Origin: RH-AL1 sp964247745
GTDB lineage: Bacteria > Pseudomonadota > Alphaproteobacteria > Rhizobiales > Beijerinckiaceae
Assembly (NCBI GenBank): GCA_964247745.1
Contig: CAXTVT010000037.1
Location: 1 to 32,767, forward strand
DNA: 32,767 bases
Direction of reading: 5' to 3'
Made by a program: the position numbers and the translations under genes. Under the pieces are notes generated by a model. It was not told the origin of the DNA and searched no databases. It worked only from the letters and a program-made list of their open reading frames with translations. Positions 13,453-22,498 of the stretch are shown piece by piece; position 1 is the first letter of the stretch, and every line of letters begins with the position of its first letter.

Positions 13453-16098
13453 TCAGCTGACCTCGGTCTTTCGCGGCGGGCCCATCAACGCCGGCTGGAA
13501 GAGGATGGCGGCGGCGAGCGTGCAGACGAGCGACAGCGCCATCAACTTGCCCATCGACGAGGTGCCCGGATGCTTCGACGCCCACAGGCTGCCGAAGGCA
13601 GTCGCCGTCGTCAGGGCGCTCCAGAACACCGCGCGCGTGAGGCTGGACTGCAGAAGCTTCTTCGTGCCGGATCTCCAAGCCAGCACGAAGTAGATCTTGA
13701 AAGCCACGCCGAGCCCCAGCAGCAGCGGCAGCGCGATGATGTTGGCGAAGTTCAGCGGCATGTCGATCAGCACCGTGATCTCCAGCGTCACCACGGCCGC
13801 GAGCAGCAGCGGCACCAGCGTCAGCAGCACGTCGCCGACGCGCTTCAGCACGAGCCACAGGATCACGAAGATCGAGGCGATGGCGATGATGCCGGCCTCG
13901 ATGAACGCCTGTTTGACGGTCGTGCCAGCAGACTGGATGGCCACGGGCTGGCCGGTGGCGTGGGCCGAGACCGATTTCACCTGCTCGGCGAATTTGACCA
14001 TGTTGTCGTTGTTGTTGGGATCGCCCGCAGGTGCGACCTCGACGCGGGCCTGCCCCGTCACCGGGCTGACGTAGAGATCCTTGAGGTAGGCGGGGATCGA
14101 GTCGATCGTGATCTTCGAGGCATCGAGCGTGTCGCGCAGCGACTGGATCGTGATCTTGAGCGGCGGGACCAGCGCGGCGGTCGCCCGGACGCGCACGTCC
14201 GGCTTGGCCGCGGCGAGGTCGTCGGCCAGCTTGGCGAAACGGCGCGCGGCGTCGGCGCCTTGGCCTTCCTTGCCCTTGGCCGTGTTGGCGAAAGCGCTCG
14301 CCGAGCGCTGGATCGACTGCACGCTTTCCTCGTCGGTCGGCGGGTCGAGCGCGCGGCTGGGATCGAGCGCAGGCCCGAGGCTCCTTTTCGCCTGAGCGAT
14401 GATCTGCAATTTCTGATCCTGATCGTCCGGCACGAGATTGCTCAGGGTGGTCACCCGCGCGACATCGCTGAGCTTGCGCATCTTCTCGGCGATGAAGTCG
14501 GCGGACGTCAGGTTCGGCTCCAGCACGCTGATCACCTGCGTGTCGGTGTCGGGATCCTTCATCAGGCTCTTCAGCGTGACGATCGCCTCGGACTTCTGGT
14601 CGTCGAGGTTCAGCGGATTGAAGTCGAAGTGGAGGTTGCGCAGCAGCGGCATGCCGGCGATGGCGACCGCCAGCGTTCCGATGACGATGACGTAGCGATG
14701 CCGCTCGATGAAGTCGTCGACCGGTGCCAGGAACTTGTAGCCCGCGGCCTCGCGCTCAGGCGCGGGCTTGATGACGGTAAGCAACGCCGGCAGCAGGGTG
14801 ATGGACGCGGTGAACGCGATGATCATGCCGGTGCCGGCGATTTCGCCGAGTTCGGACACGCCGCGATAGGCGGTGGGCAGGAATGCGTAGAAGCCGGCCG
14901 TCGTCGCCGCAGCCGCGAGCGCGAGCGGACGCCCGACCTTGGCAGCACCCAAGGCGAGCGCGTCATGGAAGTCGGGGTGATCGAAGCGCTCGGCCTTGTA
15001 GCGGACCGAGAACTGGATGCCGAAATCGACGCCGATGCCGACGAAGAGCACGGCGAAGGCGATGGAGATGAGGTTCAGCGCGCCGACCAGCGCAAGACCA
15101 GCCGCGAAGGTGATGGCGAGACCGGCGAGCACCGTCACGAAGACGGCCGCGACGATCTTGAGCGACTTCAACGCGGAATAGATGATGAGGAGGACCACCA
15201 CGGCGGTGATCGCGCCGTTGAGGCCGAAGCCGTCGGCGACCGTCGCGAACTCGCTGTCGGAGATCGGCACCTGCCCGGTGATGCGCACGTCGGCGCCGGT
15301 CGCCTTGGAGAGGTGAAGGTCTGCGATGGCTTGGTTGACGAAGGCGATCGGCTTCTCGCCGGGCTCCAGCGCCTTGTAGTCGAGGATCGGCGTGATCTGG
15401 ATGAACTTGCGCAACTGGCGCGGCTGCGGCTTCTCACCCTGGGAGAAAAGGTTCTGCCACGAGAAGAACCCCGGCTTGTTGTTCAGCACGTTCTGCAAGG
15501 CGTTGTCGAACTGCGCGATCGGCTTCTCGTACTGGTCGAACGTGCCTTTGCCCGAGGCGACACCCTTGGTGACGAACTGCATCGCATCGAAGATGCCGCG
15601 CAGCGACTGGTCCGAGGACAGGATCGAGAGGACCGGCTGCGCCTGCTGCAGGCCGCCCATCGCCTTCTTGACCTGCTCGGTATCGGTGAACAGCAGGCCG
15701 TTCTTGGCGAAGAAGGGACCGCCGTCCGGCTCGACCACCAACTTGAACAGTTCGGGATGTCCCTGCAGCCGCGCATCGAGCGCGTCGACCGCCTCCTGCG
15801 TGCGCTCGGGAGTCACCCCGTCGACCACGACGATGATCTGATTGTCCTGGTCGGGAAACGCCTTGTTGTAGGCGATCTCGTCCTGGCGCCAGGGCACCGT
15901 CGAGGAAATGAAGTCGTCCGTGTTGGTGTTGATCTCGAGCTTCGTCGCCGCGTACCAGCCGCAGAAGGCGGTCAGCGCCAAGCCGACGAGGATGACGACA
16001 TAGCTGAACCTGGAGCAGGCCATCACCACCAGGACCACCGCCTTGGTGATGGGTCCGTGGCTGACGTGTGCCGCGGCCGGCTCTTGCGAATTCGTCAT
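13453..16098 (-). CDS. hpnN: Hopanoid transporter HpnN (RND/MMPL family)
   Basis: This is an 881-aa inner-membrane RND-superfamily protein. HpnN is required for moving hopanoids from the cytoplasmic to the outer membrane. It has an N-terminal TM helix (YVVILVGLALTAFCGWYAA), a large periplasmic domain, a TM bundle containing ITAVVVLLIIYSALKSLKIV and AFAVLFVGIGVDFGIQFSVRYK, a second periplasmic domain and a second TM bundle (IFVILWLVLKRVGDVLLTLVP, LLLGLGVAFKIYFVLAW). The duplicated RND architecture and length fit HpnN. The start MTNSQEP at 16098 is chosen over upstream in-frame codons that precede non-conserved sequence. It is divergent from hpnH and leads a probable hpnN-matB-panE-like operon. 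Confidence 0.93.
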   Translation of the reverse strand: MTNSQEPAAAHVSHGPITKAVVLVVMACSRFSYVVILVGLALTAFCGWYAATKLEINTNTDDFISSTVPWRQDEIAYNKAFPDQDNQIIVVVDGVTPERTQEAVDALDARLQGHPELFKLVVEPDGGPFFAKNGLLFTDTEQVKKAMGGLQQAQPVLSILSSDQSLRGIFDAMQFVTKGVASGKGTFDQYEKPIAQFDNALQNVLNNKPGFFSWQNLFSQGEKPQPRQLRKFIQITPILDYKALEPGEKPIAFVNQAIADLHLSKATGADVRITGQVPISDSEFATVADGFGLNGAITAVVVLLIIYSALKSLKIVAAVFVTVLAGLAITFAAGLALVGALNLISIAFAVLFVGIGVDFGIQFSVRYKAERFDHPDFHDALALGAAKVGRPLALAAAATTAGFYAFLPTAYRGVSELGEIAGTGMIIAFTASITLLPALLTVIKPAPEREAAGYKFLAPVDDFIERHRYVIVIGTLAVAIAGMPLLRNLHFDFNPLNLDDQKSEAIVTLKSLMKDPDTDTQVISVLEPNLTSADFIAEKMRKLSDVARVTTLSNLVPDDQDQKLQIIAQAKRSLGPALDPSRALDPPTDEESVQSIQRSASAFANTAKGKEGQGADAARRFAKLADDLAAAKPDVRVRATAALVPPLKITIQSLRDTLDASKITIDSIPAYLKDLYVSPVTGQARVEVAPAGDPNNNDNMVKFAEQVKSVSAHATGQPVAIQSAGTTVKQAFIEAGIIAIASIFVILWLVLKRVGDVLLTLVPLLLAAVVTLEITVLIDMPLNFANIIALPLLLGLGVAFKIYFVLAWRSGTKKLLQSSLTRAVFWSALTTATAFGSLWASKHPGTSSMGKLMALSLVCTLAAAILFQPALMGPPRKTEVS

Positions 16099-16391
16099 AC
16101 GTTGCGTGCACCGTAGGTCTTGGACACGGCCATGCATGCCGGACCATCCGGTCTGACGCAACTGATGTGGCCTAGATGCGGCAGCATCCGACCAATGCGG
16201 CCGAAGCCGTGCACAGCCTTGTATTTCGCCGGTGTCAATGTCATCCCTTCGGCAGCCCGGCAAGCAAAAAGAGGTAGGGGCTCGGGCGCGGAAGCCGCGC
16301 CCGGTGCGCCTCGGACGCTCTGCCGACTCTTGAACAGCGGCAGGCGATCGCGCGGGGACGGTCGGCCGCGAACAAACATCGAGGAACGATT
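16099..16391. other. Intergenic region between divergent hpnN and hpnH
   Basis: These 293 bp contain no credible gene. They must hold the start signals for both hopanoid transcription units. A small inverted repeat, CCGGA-CCA-TCCGG, lies at 16139-16151 on the hpnN side. I found no convincing -35/-10 pair for either direction. Confidence 0.4.
16381..16385 (+). promoter_or_regulatory. Ribosome binding site that fixes the hpnH TTG start
   Basis: GAGGA at 16381-16385 lies 6 nt before the TTG at 16392. The predicted N-terminus (M)GIPLLQMASVGAYV matches the conserved start of HpnH proteins, so TTG is preferred over the ATG seven codons later. Confidence 0.7.
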
Positions 16392-17540
16392 TTGGGCATT
16401 CCGCTTCTTCAGATGGCGAGCGTCGGGGCCTACGTGGCCCGCAAGGAAATCACCGGCACCAAGCGTTACCCGCTGGTGCTGATGCTGGAGCCGCTGTTTC
16501 GCTGCAATCTCGCCTGCGCGGGATGCGGCAAGATCGACTATCCCGACAAGATCCTGAACGAGCGTCTGCCGCTCGCCGACGCGCTTCATGCCATGGACGA
16601 ATGCGGCGCACCGGTGGTGGTGATCGCCGGCGGCGAGCCGCTCCTGCACAAGGAGCTGCCGCAGATGGTCGAAGGTGCGATCGCCAAGAAGAAGTGGGTG
16701 ACGGTCTGCACCAACGCTCTTCTGCTCGAAAAGCATCTGCCGAAATACAAGCCCAACAAGTATTTCAACTGGTCGGTGCATCTCGATGGCGGCAAGGCCA
16801 TGCACGACAAGTCCGTGTGCCAGAAGGGCGTCTACGACAAGGCGCTGTCGGCGCTGAAGAAGGCCAAGGAGATGGGCTTTCGCGTCACGATCAACTGCAC
16901 ATTGTTCAACGATGCCGATCCCGCAGACGTCGCGGCCTTCCTCGACGAGGCCAAGACATGGGGTATCGAGGGCGTCACCGTGGCGCCGGGCTATGCCTAC
17001 GAGCGCGCGCCCGACCAGCAGCATTTTCTCAACCGCACGAAGACGAAAGAGCTGTTTCGCTCGATCCTCGCCAGAGGCAAGAGCGGCAAGGCCTGGCCGT
17101 TCTACCAATCGATTCTCTACATGGATTTCCTCGCCGGCAACCAGAAGTACAATTGCACGCCCTGGGGTAACCCGACGCTGACGGTCTTCGGGTGGCAGAA
17201 GCCATGCTACCTTCTCGGCGAAGGCTACGTGAAGACCTTCAAGGAGCTGATGGACGGAACGGACTGGGACAAGTACGGCACCGGCAACTACGAGAAGTGC
17301 GCGGATTGCATGGTCCATTGCGGCTTCGAGGCGTCGGCCGTCACCGATTCGTTCCGCAAGCCGTGGAAGCTTCTCGGTCTCGCGGCCAAAGGCATTCGCA
17401 CCAGCGGCCCGATGGCGCCGGAGATTTCGCTGGCCGATCAGCGGCCCGCCGAATTCGTGTTCTCACGCCATGTCCAGAAACGGCTAGTCGAGATCGAGGA
17501 CCGCGAATCCGCTCCCAAGCAACTGACGGCAGCGGAGTAG
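16392..17540 (+). CDS. hpnH: Adenosyl-hopene transferase HpnH (radical SAM)
   Basis: HpnH attaches the 5'-deoxyadenosyl radical from S-adenosylmethionine to diploptene, giving adenosylhopane, the first step to C35 extended hopanoids. The 382-aa sequence has the radical SAM cluster motif CNLACAGC (Cys38, Cys42, Cys45), the SAM-binding IAGGEPLL, the HpnH-typical FNWSVHLDGGKAMHD, and C-terminal cysteines in KYNCTPWGNP, KPCYLLGEGY and KCADCMVHCGFE. It starts with TTG, supported by a Shine-Dalgarno and by conservation. Unlike the other hpn genes here it is on the plus strand, facing hpnG; its last 57 bases overlap the 3' end of hpnG on the opposite strand. Confidence 0.96.
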   Translation: MGIPLLQMASVGAYVARKEITGTKRYPLVLMLEPLFRCNLACAGCGKIDYPDKILNERLPLADALHAMDECGAPVVVIAGGEPLLHKELPQMVEGAIAKKKWVTVCTNALLLEKHLPKYKPNKYFNWSVHLDGGKAMHDKSVCQKGVYDKALSALKKAKEMGFRVTINCTLFNDADPADVAAFLDEAKTWGIEGVTVAPGYAYERAPDQQHFLNRTKTKELFRSILARGKSGKAWPFYQSILYMDFLAGNQKYNCTPWGNPTLTVFGWQKPCYLLGEGYVKTFKELMDGTDWDKYGTGNYEKCADCMVHCGFEASAVTDSFRKPWKLLGLAAKGIRTSGPMAPEISLADQRPAEFVFSRHVQKRLVEIEDRESAPKQLTAAE

Positions 17541-18146
17541 CGCGGCAAAGGCTTTCCGGGCGTCCAGCCCCGTTCGGATCAGCCCGGGCAATTGCCCGGG
17601 CTGTCTTGCGAGCGAGGCGAGGATCGCCGGCAGGTCGACTCTGCCGTCGGCCCTCATCCCGACCGTCGCAGCATGCGGCAGGCTTCGATCGGCTGAATCG
17701 GTGACCGCGCGCAGGGCGGCGAACGGAACTCCGGCGTTCTGCGCGGCGCGGGCGGCCAGATGCGACTCCATATCGACGAGCGCGGCGCCGGTGGCGGCAT
17801 GGAGTGCAGCCTTGCCGGCGACGTCGGCGATGGGCACGTCGACCGCCGCGAAGACTGTCGTCGGGGCCGCGAGACGCCCCGCGAGCCGCAAAGCCCATTC
17901 GGGATCGGAGGGATAGCGTTCCCCTTCGGTCGTGACCACGCCGGCCGCCACCGCGAGGGCACCCGGCTTCAGGGACGGATCGAGACCACCGGCGACCCCG
18001 AAGCTGACGATCGCAGCGGCCTTGGGGGCGAGACGCGCGAGATCGGCGGCGAGACGCGCCTGGTCACCGCCGCCGCAAACGACCGTGACGTCGTCGCCGG
18101 CCGCGATATCGGCCTCCGCCTTCAACCCGCAGACGACGAGGATCAA
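17484..18146 (-). CDS. hpnG: Hopanoid-associated nucleosidase/phosphorylase HpnG
   Basis: HpnG removes adenine from adenosylhopane, the step after HpnH in bacteriohopanetetrol synthesis. The 220-aa protein belongs to the nucleoside phosphorylase / MTA-SAH nucleosidase superfamily: it opens ILVVCGLKAEADIAAG, has the VSFGVAGGLDPSLKPGALAVA strand-loop, and the substrate/ribose-binding block ALVDMESHLAARAAQNAGVPF followed by LRAVTDSADRSLP. The only usable start in the frame appears to be TTG at 18146, with no clear Shine-Dalgarno. It lies 112 bp after shc on the same strand, consistent with co-transcription. The 3' end overlaps hpnH tail-to-tail by 57 bp. Confidence 0.93.
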   Translation of the reverse strand: MILVVCGLKAEADIAAGDDVTVVCGGGDQARLAADLARLAPKAAAIVSFGVAGGLDPSLKPGALAVAAGVVTTEGERYPSDPEWALRLAGRLAAPTTVFAAVDVPIADVAGKAALHAATGAALVDMESHLAARAAQNAGVPFAALRAVTDSADRSLPHAATVGMRADGRVDLPAILASLARQPGQLPGLIRTGLDARKAFAALLRCRQLLGSGFAVLDLD

Positions 18147-18258
18147 CGACGGTCTGGCCGGACGAGGATGGCGGCAGCGATCGCCGCGCCCGGCACGCGC
18201 CGCGACGCCTTGCGGCTCCGAGACCGCCCGGTGCGCTCCAGGAAGACGGGTAACCCGA

Positions 18259-20241
18259 TCACATTCCGACCGCGACCTGGCGGTGGTTGCTCTGCTTGAG
18301 ATTGCGGTAACGCGCCATCGCCCACAGCGGGAAGAACTTCGCGTAGCCGTGGTAGCGCAGGTAGAACACCTTCGGAAAACCGGTCGCGGTGAAGCGCTGC
18401 TCGCTCCAGAATCCGTCCGATCCTTGGGTCTGCGCGAGGTATCGGATGCCGCGCTCGACCGACTCGTCCTCGATTTCGCCGACCGCCATCAGCGCGATCA
18501 GCGCCCAAGCCGTCTGCGACGCGGTCGATTCGGCCTGCTGGTAGCCGTTGTACTCGCGCTCGTAGGTCTCGGCACCCTCGCCCCAGCCGCCGTCGGGATT
18601 CTGGTTGATTCGGAGGAAATGGATCGCGCGTTGCACGGCAGCGCTCTCGCGGTCGACCTTGGCGACGTTGAAAGCGCATAGCACCGACCATGTGCCGTAG
18701 ATGTAGTTCATGCCCCACCGGCCGAACCAGCTGCCGTCCTTTTCCTGGGTCTCGACGAGATAGTCGACCGCACGCTTCATCGCGGGAGAGGTGTCCTGCG
18801 TCTCGCCGAGTTGCGCCAGCATCGAGATGCAGCGCGCCGTGACGTCGGCCGTCGGCGGATCGAGCAGCGCGCCGTGATCGGCAAAGGGAATGTTGTTGAG
18901 GTAGTCGTGATCGTTGTCGGCATCGAAGGCGCCCCAGGCGCCGTTGCGGCTCTGCAGTCCTTCGACCCACTCGCGCGCCCGATCCATGGCGTCGGTGTAG
19001 CGGCCTGGAATCGCGGAGCGGGCATGAACCTGCGCCCGATCCATCGCCATCACCACCACGGCGGTGTCGTCGAGATCGGGGAAGTAAGCGTTGTTGTACT
19101 GAAAGGCCCAGCCTCCGGGGCGAACGTCCGGCTTCTGCGAGGCCCAGTCGCCCTTGAGGTCGAGCACCTGCCGGGGCTTCAGCCAATCGAGCGCCTCCTT
19201 GACGCTTTCGCTGTTGCGATCGTGGCCGGCCTCCATCAGGGCGTGCGCCGCGAGCGCGGTGTCCCACACCGGCGAAACGCAAGGCTGCATGTAGGCGTAA
19301 TCGTCGTACTCGACGATGAGCCGATCGATGGCTTCGACCGCCTGTTTGAGTCGGGGATCCTCCTCGCCCTCGCCGATGACCGCGTACATCATCGCCGAGT
19401 AGGCCATCGCAGGGTAGATCGCACCGAGCCCATCGACGCCGTTCAGCCGCTCGGTCGTATAGGCCTCGGCCATCGCCATCGCGCGTCGACGCGGGCCGGC
19501 CGGCATGTGCGGCTCGGCGAAACGAAGCACCATGTCGACGGCGTTGAACACCAGGGTCCAGGCTTTGGATTGCCCGACGCCGCCCGGCCAGCGGCGCACC
19601 TTGTCGGCCGGCACGACGAACAGCTCCGGAATATGGATGTCGCGCGGATTCAGCGCGCGCGGCTTCACGGCGTTCACCACCATCATCGGCGCCAGCACGG
19701 TACGCGCCCAGTAGCTCACCTTGTCGAGGTGGAACGGAAACCAGCGCGGCAGGTGCATGATCTCGACGGGCATCACCGGGACGGCCGACCAAGGCACTTC
19801 GCCGAAAAGCGCGAGCAGCGCGCGCGTAAACACGTTGGAATGCGCCGCGCCGCCGTGCTTGAGGATCGTCTCACGGGCACGCATCATGTGTGGCGCCTGG
19901 GCGTCGTCGCCCAGCATCTTCAGCGCGAAATACGCCTTCACCGACGACGACATGTTGAAGCCGCCACCTTCGAACAGGGGCCATCCACCGCGCGCCTTCT
20001 GGCGATCGCGGATGTAGCGGGCGAACTTCAGCTCCAGCTGGCGCTCCAGCGGAAGCCCGCGGAAGGCCATGAAAAGAATATATTCGCAAGGGATGGATAC
20101 GTCGGCCTCGAGCTCGAAGACGAAGTGGCCATCGGGACGCTGCGTGCGCAGCAGGGCCTCCTCGGCCATCTCGATGGCGTGGTCCAGCCCATCGAGCACC
20201 TGCGGCGGCGGTGCGTCGAGGCGCGTGGCGGTCAGCAGCAC
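18259..20241 (-). CDS. shc: Squalene-hopene cyclase
   Basis: This is a class II triterpene cyclase that folds squalene into hopene and hopanol at the cytoplasmic membrane. From the start chosen it has 660 aa, typical of alphaproteobacterial enzymes. The catalytic acid motif DLDDTAVV is at about residues 389-392. QW-type repeats are scattered through the sequence (for example QKDGSWFGRWG, NPDGGWGEG, GSDGFWSEQ). WPLFEGGGFNMSSSVKAYFALK and the C-terminal YHGYAKFFPLWAMARY match the family. The GTG at 20241 is preferred because GAGGAG lies 6 nt upstream; a GTG at 20307 in the same frame has no such site. It is 146 bp downstream of hpnE, with a low-GC stretch between that may carry its own promoter. 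Confidence 0.97.
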   Translation of the reverse strand: MLLTATRLDAPPPQVLDGLDHAIEMAEEALLRTQRPDGHFVFELEADVSIPCEYILFMAFRGLPLERQLELKFARYIRDRQKARGGWPLFEGGGFNMSSSVKAYFALKMLGDDAQAPHMMRARETILKHGGAAHSNVFTRALLALFGEVPWSAVPVMPVEIMHLPRWFPFHLDKVSYWARTVLAPMMVVNAVKPRALNPRDIHIPELFVVPADKVRRWPGGVGQSKAWTLVFNAVDMVLRFAEPHMPAGPRRRAMAMAEAYTTERLNGVDGLGAIYPAMAYSAMMYAVIGEGEEDPRLKQAVEAIDRLIVEYDDYAYMQPCVSPVWDTALAAHALMEAGHDRNSESVKEALDWLKPRQVLDLKGDWASQKPDVRPGGWAFQYNNAYFPDLDDTAVVVMAMDRAQVHARSAIPGRYTDAMDRAREWVEGLQSRNGAWGAFDADNDHDYLNNIPFADHGALLDPPTADVTARCISMLAQLGETQDTSPAMKRAVDYLVETQEKDGSWFGRWGMNYIYGTWSVLCAFNVAKVDRESAAVQRAIHFLRINQNPDGGWGEGAETYEREYNGYQQAESTASQTAWALIALMAVGEIEDESVERGIRYLAQTQGSDGFWSEQRFTATGFPKVFYLRYHGYAKFFPLWAMARYRNLKQSNHRQVAVGM

Positions 20242-20288
20242 TATTCGCTCCTCACGGGTGCGGTTCAGAACATCTCGCGGGAAATTTC

Positions 20289-20317
20289 GCAGATTTTTCC
20301 GACACACACCTAGTCAA
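20289..20317 (-). promoter_or_regulatory. Possible shc promoter in an A/T-rich gap
   Basis: On the minus strand TTGACT (20317-20312) is followed after 17 bp by ATCTGC, a poor -10. The surrounding 20280-20330 stretch is unusually A/T-rich for this window. A separate or additional promoter for shc-hpnG is possible but weakly supported. Confidence 0.25.
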
Positions 20318-20387
20318 AAATACACAAGGTCGCACCCGATTGCGGGCCGATGCTGCCCTGCAGCAATGGTTGGGCCGCGTTGCGCCG

Positions 20388-21650
20388 TCACACGAGTGCG
20401 GCGGCGGCCATGTCCCCCGAGCGGATCGAGCCCTCGATGGTCGCCGGCAGCCCCGTCGCCGTCCAGTCGCCGGCGAGCACGAGGTTGACGAGACGCGTGC
20501 GGGTCGGGGGGCGCCGCGCGTCCTCGGCGGGCGTGGCCGCGAAGGTCGCCCGCTTCTCGCGAATGATCTGCCAAAGCGGCAGCGGCTCATCGAGCCCAGT
20601 CGCGCTCTGCACGTCCGACCACAACGATTGGACCAGCGTCTCGCGCGGCGTGTCGAGCAGTCGATCGGCCCCGCTGATCGTGATCGAGATGCGATCGGAA
20701 AAGGCGAAGATCCACTCGACAGTCCCATGCACCACGCCGAGAATCGGAGGGAGCGAGGCCGGCGGCACTCTCTTGAAATGCGCGTTGACGATCGATCGGA
20801 ATTCCTTCGGTGCCGTCAGGCCCGGTATCAGGCCCACGGCAGCGGCAGCCGGCGCGGCGAGGACGACCGAATCGCCGGAGCCAAGATCGATGGTCTCGTC
20901 GGCGAAATGCAGGCTCGTCGCACGATCGCCGGCTTGATCGAGCGCCCGCACCGGGCGCTCCAGCCGCACCTGCGCGCCGTGCGCCGCGAGCCATCGGAGC
21001 GCCGGATCGACAAAGGCGGCGGCGAGACCGTCGGCCGCGATCAGCGGGCGACACGCCGCTCCGCCCTTTGCCAGCGTCTCCCGGATGATCGCACCGGCGA
21101 GCGCAGCCGAGCTTTCCGGCGGATCGGTATTCAGCGCCGCCAGCAACAAGGGCTGCCACAGCCGCTCGTAGAGCACGCCTCGGCAGGCCATCAGCTCGCC
21201 GATCGTCTGGTCCGGGCGGGCGCGCAGAAGCTTGCCCAACGCCAGATAGTCCGCAGCCCGGGTGCCAGGCACGCGGCGCGCCTTGGAGAGCACCCACCAC
21301 GGTAGAAACCCGGCGTTGGGCCGCACGGTCCACCGCGCGCCGGTAACAAGATCGACGAACGGGAAGTCCGCCGCTGGCGGCCCCTTCATCGATTCGGCGC
21401 CGCCGATCGTGCGCAGGAACGCCAGGGCCGAGGCGTTGCCCGACAACAGCAGATGGTTGCCGTTGTCGATCATCATGTCGAGGCCGGCGTCGTAATACGA
21501 GCGGCAACGGCCGCCGGCTTGACGTGCGCCCTCGTGAACCACGACGCGGCGGCCTTGTCGCGTCAACGCCACGGCGGCCGCGAGCCCCGCCATCCCGGCA
21601 CCGATCACGTGGACCGTGCCGTCGACCCGCCCTGCGCCCGACACGCTCAC
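20388..21650 (-). CDS. hpnE: Hydroxysqualene dehydroxylase HpnE
   Basis: This 420-aa FAD-dependent amine-oxidase/phytoene-desaturase-like enzyme reduces hydroxysqualene to squalene, the last step of the HpnCDE route. The N-terminal dinucleotide fold VIGAGMAGLAAAVALTRQG and the adjoining GGRCRSYYD are clear. The C-terminal FAD-binding block NLVLAGDWTATGLPATIEGSIRSG is intact. The GTG at 21650 is chosen because it overlaps the hpnD stop in a GTGA junction, typical of translational coupling. The open frame continues upstream antisense-like through hpnD, but that part is not coding. Confidence 0.95.
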   Translation of the reverse strand: MSVSGAGRVDGTVHVIGAGMAGLAAAVALTRQGRRVVVHEGARQAGGRCRSYYDAGLDMMIDNGNHLLLSGNASALAFLRTIGGAESMKGPPAADFPFVDLVTGARWTVRPNAGFLPWWVLSKARRVPGTRAADYLALGKLLRARPDQTIGELMACRGVLYERLWQPLLLAALNTDPPESSAALAGAIIRETLAKGGAACRPLIAADGLAAAFVDPALRWLAAHGAQVRLERPVRALDQAGDRATSLHFADETIDLGSGDSVVLAAPAAAAVGLIPGLTAPKEFRSIVNAHFKRVPPASLPPILGVVHGTVEWIFAFSDRISITISGADRLLDTPRETLVQSLWSDVQSATGLDEPLPLWQIIREKRATFAATPAEDARRPPTRTRLVNLVLAGDWTATGLPATIEGSIRSGDMAAAALV

Positions 21651-22498
21651 ATCAAACCGTGACGCAGCAACGACAGCAGGAAGCGCGCCTTCGACACCTT
21701 GACCTTGGTGCGCGGCGGCGCGAAGCCGCGCACCACCGTCTTGAAGAGAATCTCGCTGTAGGCCTCGGCCATGATGCGAGGCGCCCTCACCGTGCGCCGC
21801 GGGCAGCGCGCCATGATTGCCTTGGCTTGCGCGAAATGGGCGTGGGCCTCGGCGATCACCGGCCGGCAGGCCTCGCCGAGGCGAGGATCGGCGGCCACGG
21901 CTCGGGGCGCGGTGGTGGCGATGCCCACGCCACGCAGCGCCTCGGCCGGCAGGTAGAGGCGACCGATGCCGGCGTCTTCGTCGATGTCGCGAAGGATGTT
22001 GGTCAGCTGCAAGGCCTTGCCGAGATGGTCGGCCAGAGAGTCGCGCTCCGCCTCCGGGGTGCCGAAGATACGCACGGACAGTCGCCCGACGGCACTGGCC
22101 ACGCGGTCGCAGTAGAGCGTGAGCGTCGCCCAATCCGGTGCCCGGATGTCGGCGGCGACGTCCATGTCCATGCCGTCGATGACGGCATGAAAATCCTCGC
22201 GGCGAAGGTCGAAGCCGGCGATCGCATCCCGTAGCTTGGCAAGCCCGGCGCGCGGCAACGTCCCGGCGTAGAGGGCGTCGATATCGGAACGCCACCGTTC
22301 CAGGGCGTCGTGACGGTCCGGTCTCGGACCGCCTTCGTCGGCGATGTCGTCGACGTGGCGGCAGAACGAATAGACCTCGTACATCGCCTCGCGCTGCGCC
22401 GGCGGCAGGATGCGCATGGCGAGATAGAACGAGCTCTTCTTGGCCTGCCCTGCGCTTTCGGGCGGCATCGGCGTTGCCGCCAAGGTAAAGCCGCTCAT
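21647..22498 (-). CDS. hpnD: Presqualene diphosphate synthase HpnD
   Basis: This 283-aa member of the squalene/phytoene synthase family condenses two farnesyl diphosphates to presqualene diphosphate. Both Asp-rich Mg-diphosphate motifs are present: FCRHVDDIADE near the N-terminus and LTNILRDIDEDAGIGRLYLP in the middle. AQAKKSSFY-like residues before the first motif are typical of the family. The ATG at 22498 overlaps the hpnC stop (ATGA), and the 3' end overlaps the hpnE start (GTGA), so hpnC, hpnD and hpnE form a tightly coupled operon. Confidence 0.95.
   Translation of the reverse strand: MSGFTLAATPMPPESAGQAKKSSFYLAMRILPPAQREAMYEVYSFCRHVDDIADEGGPRPDRHDALERWRSDIDALYAGTLPRAGLAKLRDAIAGFDLRREDFHAVIDGMDMDVAADIRAPDWATLTLYCDRVASAVGRLSVRIFGTPEAERDSLADHLGKALQLTNILRDIDEDAGIGRLYLPAEALRGVGIATTAPRAVAADPRLGEACRPVIAEAHAHFAQAKAIMARCPRRTVRAPRIMAEAYSEILFKTVVRGFAPPRTKVKVSKARFLLSLLRHGLM

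Noticed and set aside
13387..16116. 909-codon plus-strand frame opposite hpnN
   Set aside because: It is rich in Asp/Arg/His/Gln repeats, without homology signals, and lies exactly antisense to hpnN.
18811..20313. 500-codon plus-strand frame opposite shc
   Set aside because: It is antisense to squalene-hopene cyclase, and the His/Arg-rich translation has no domain.
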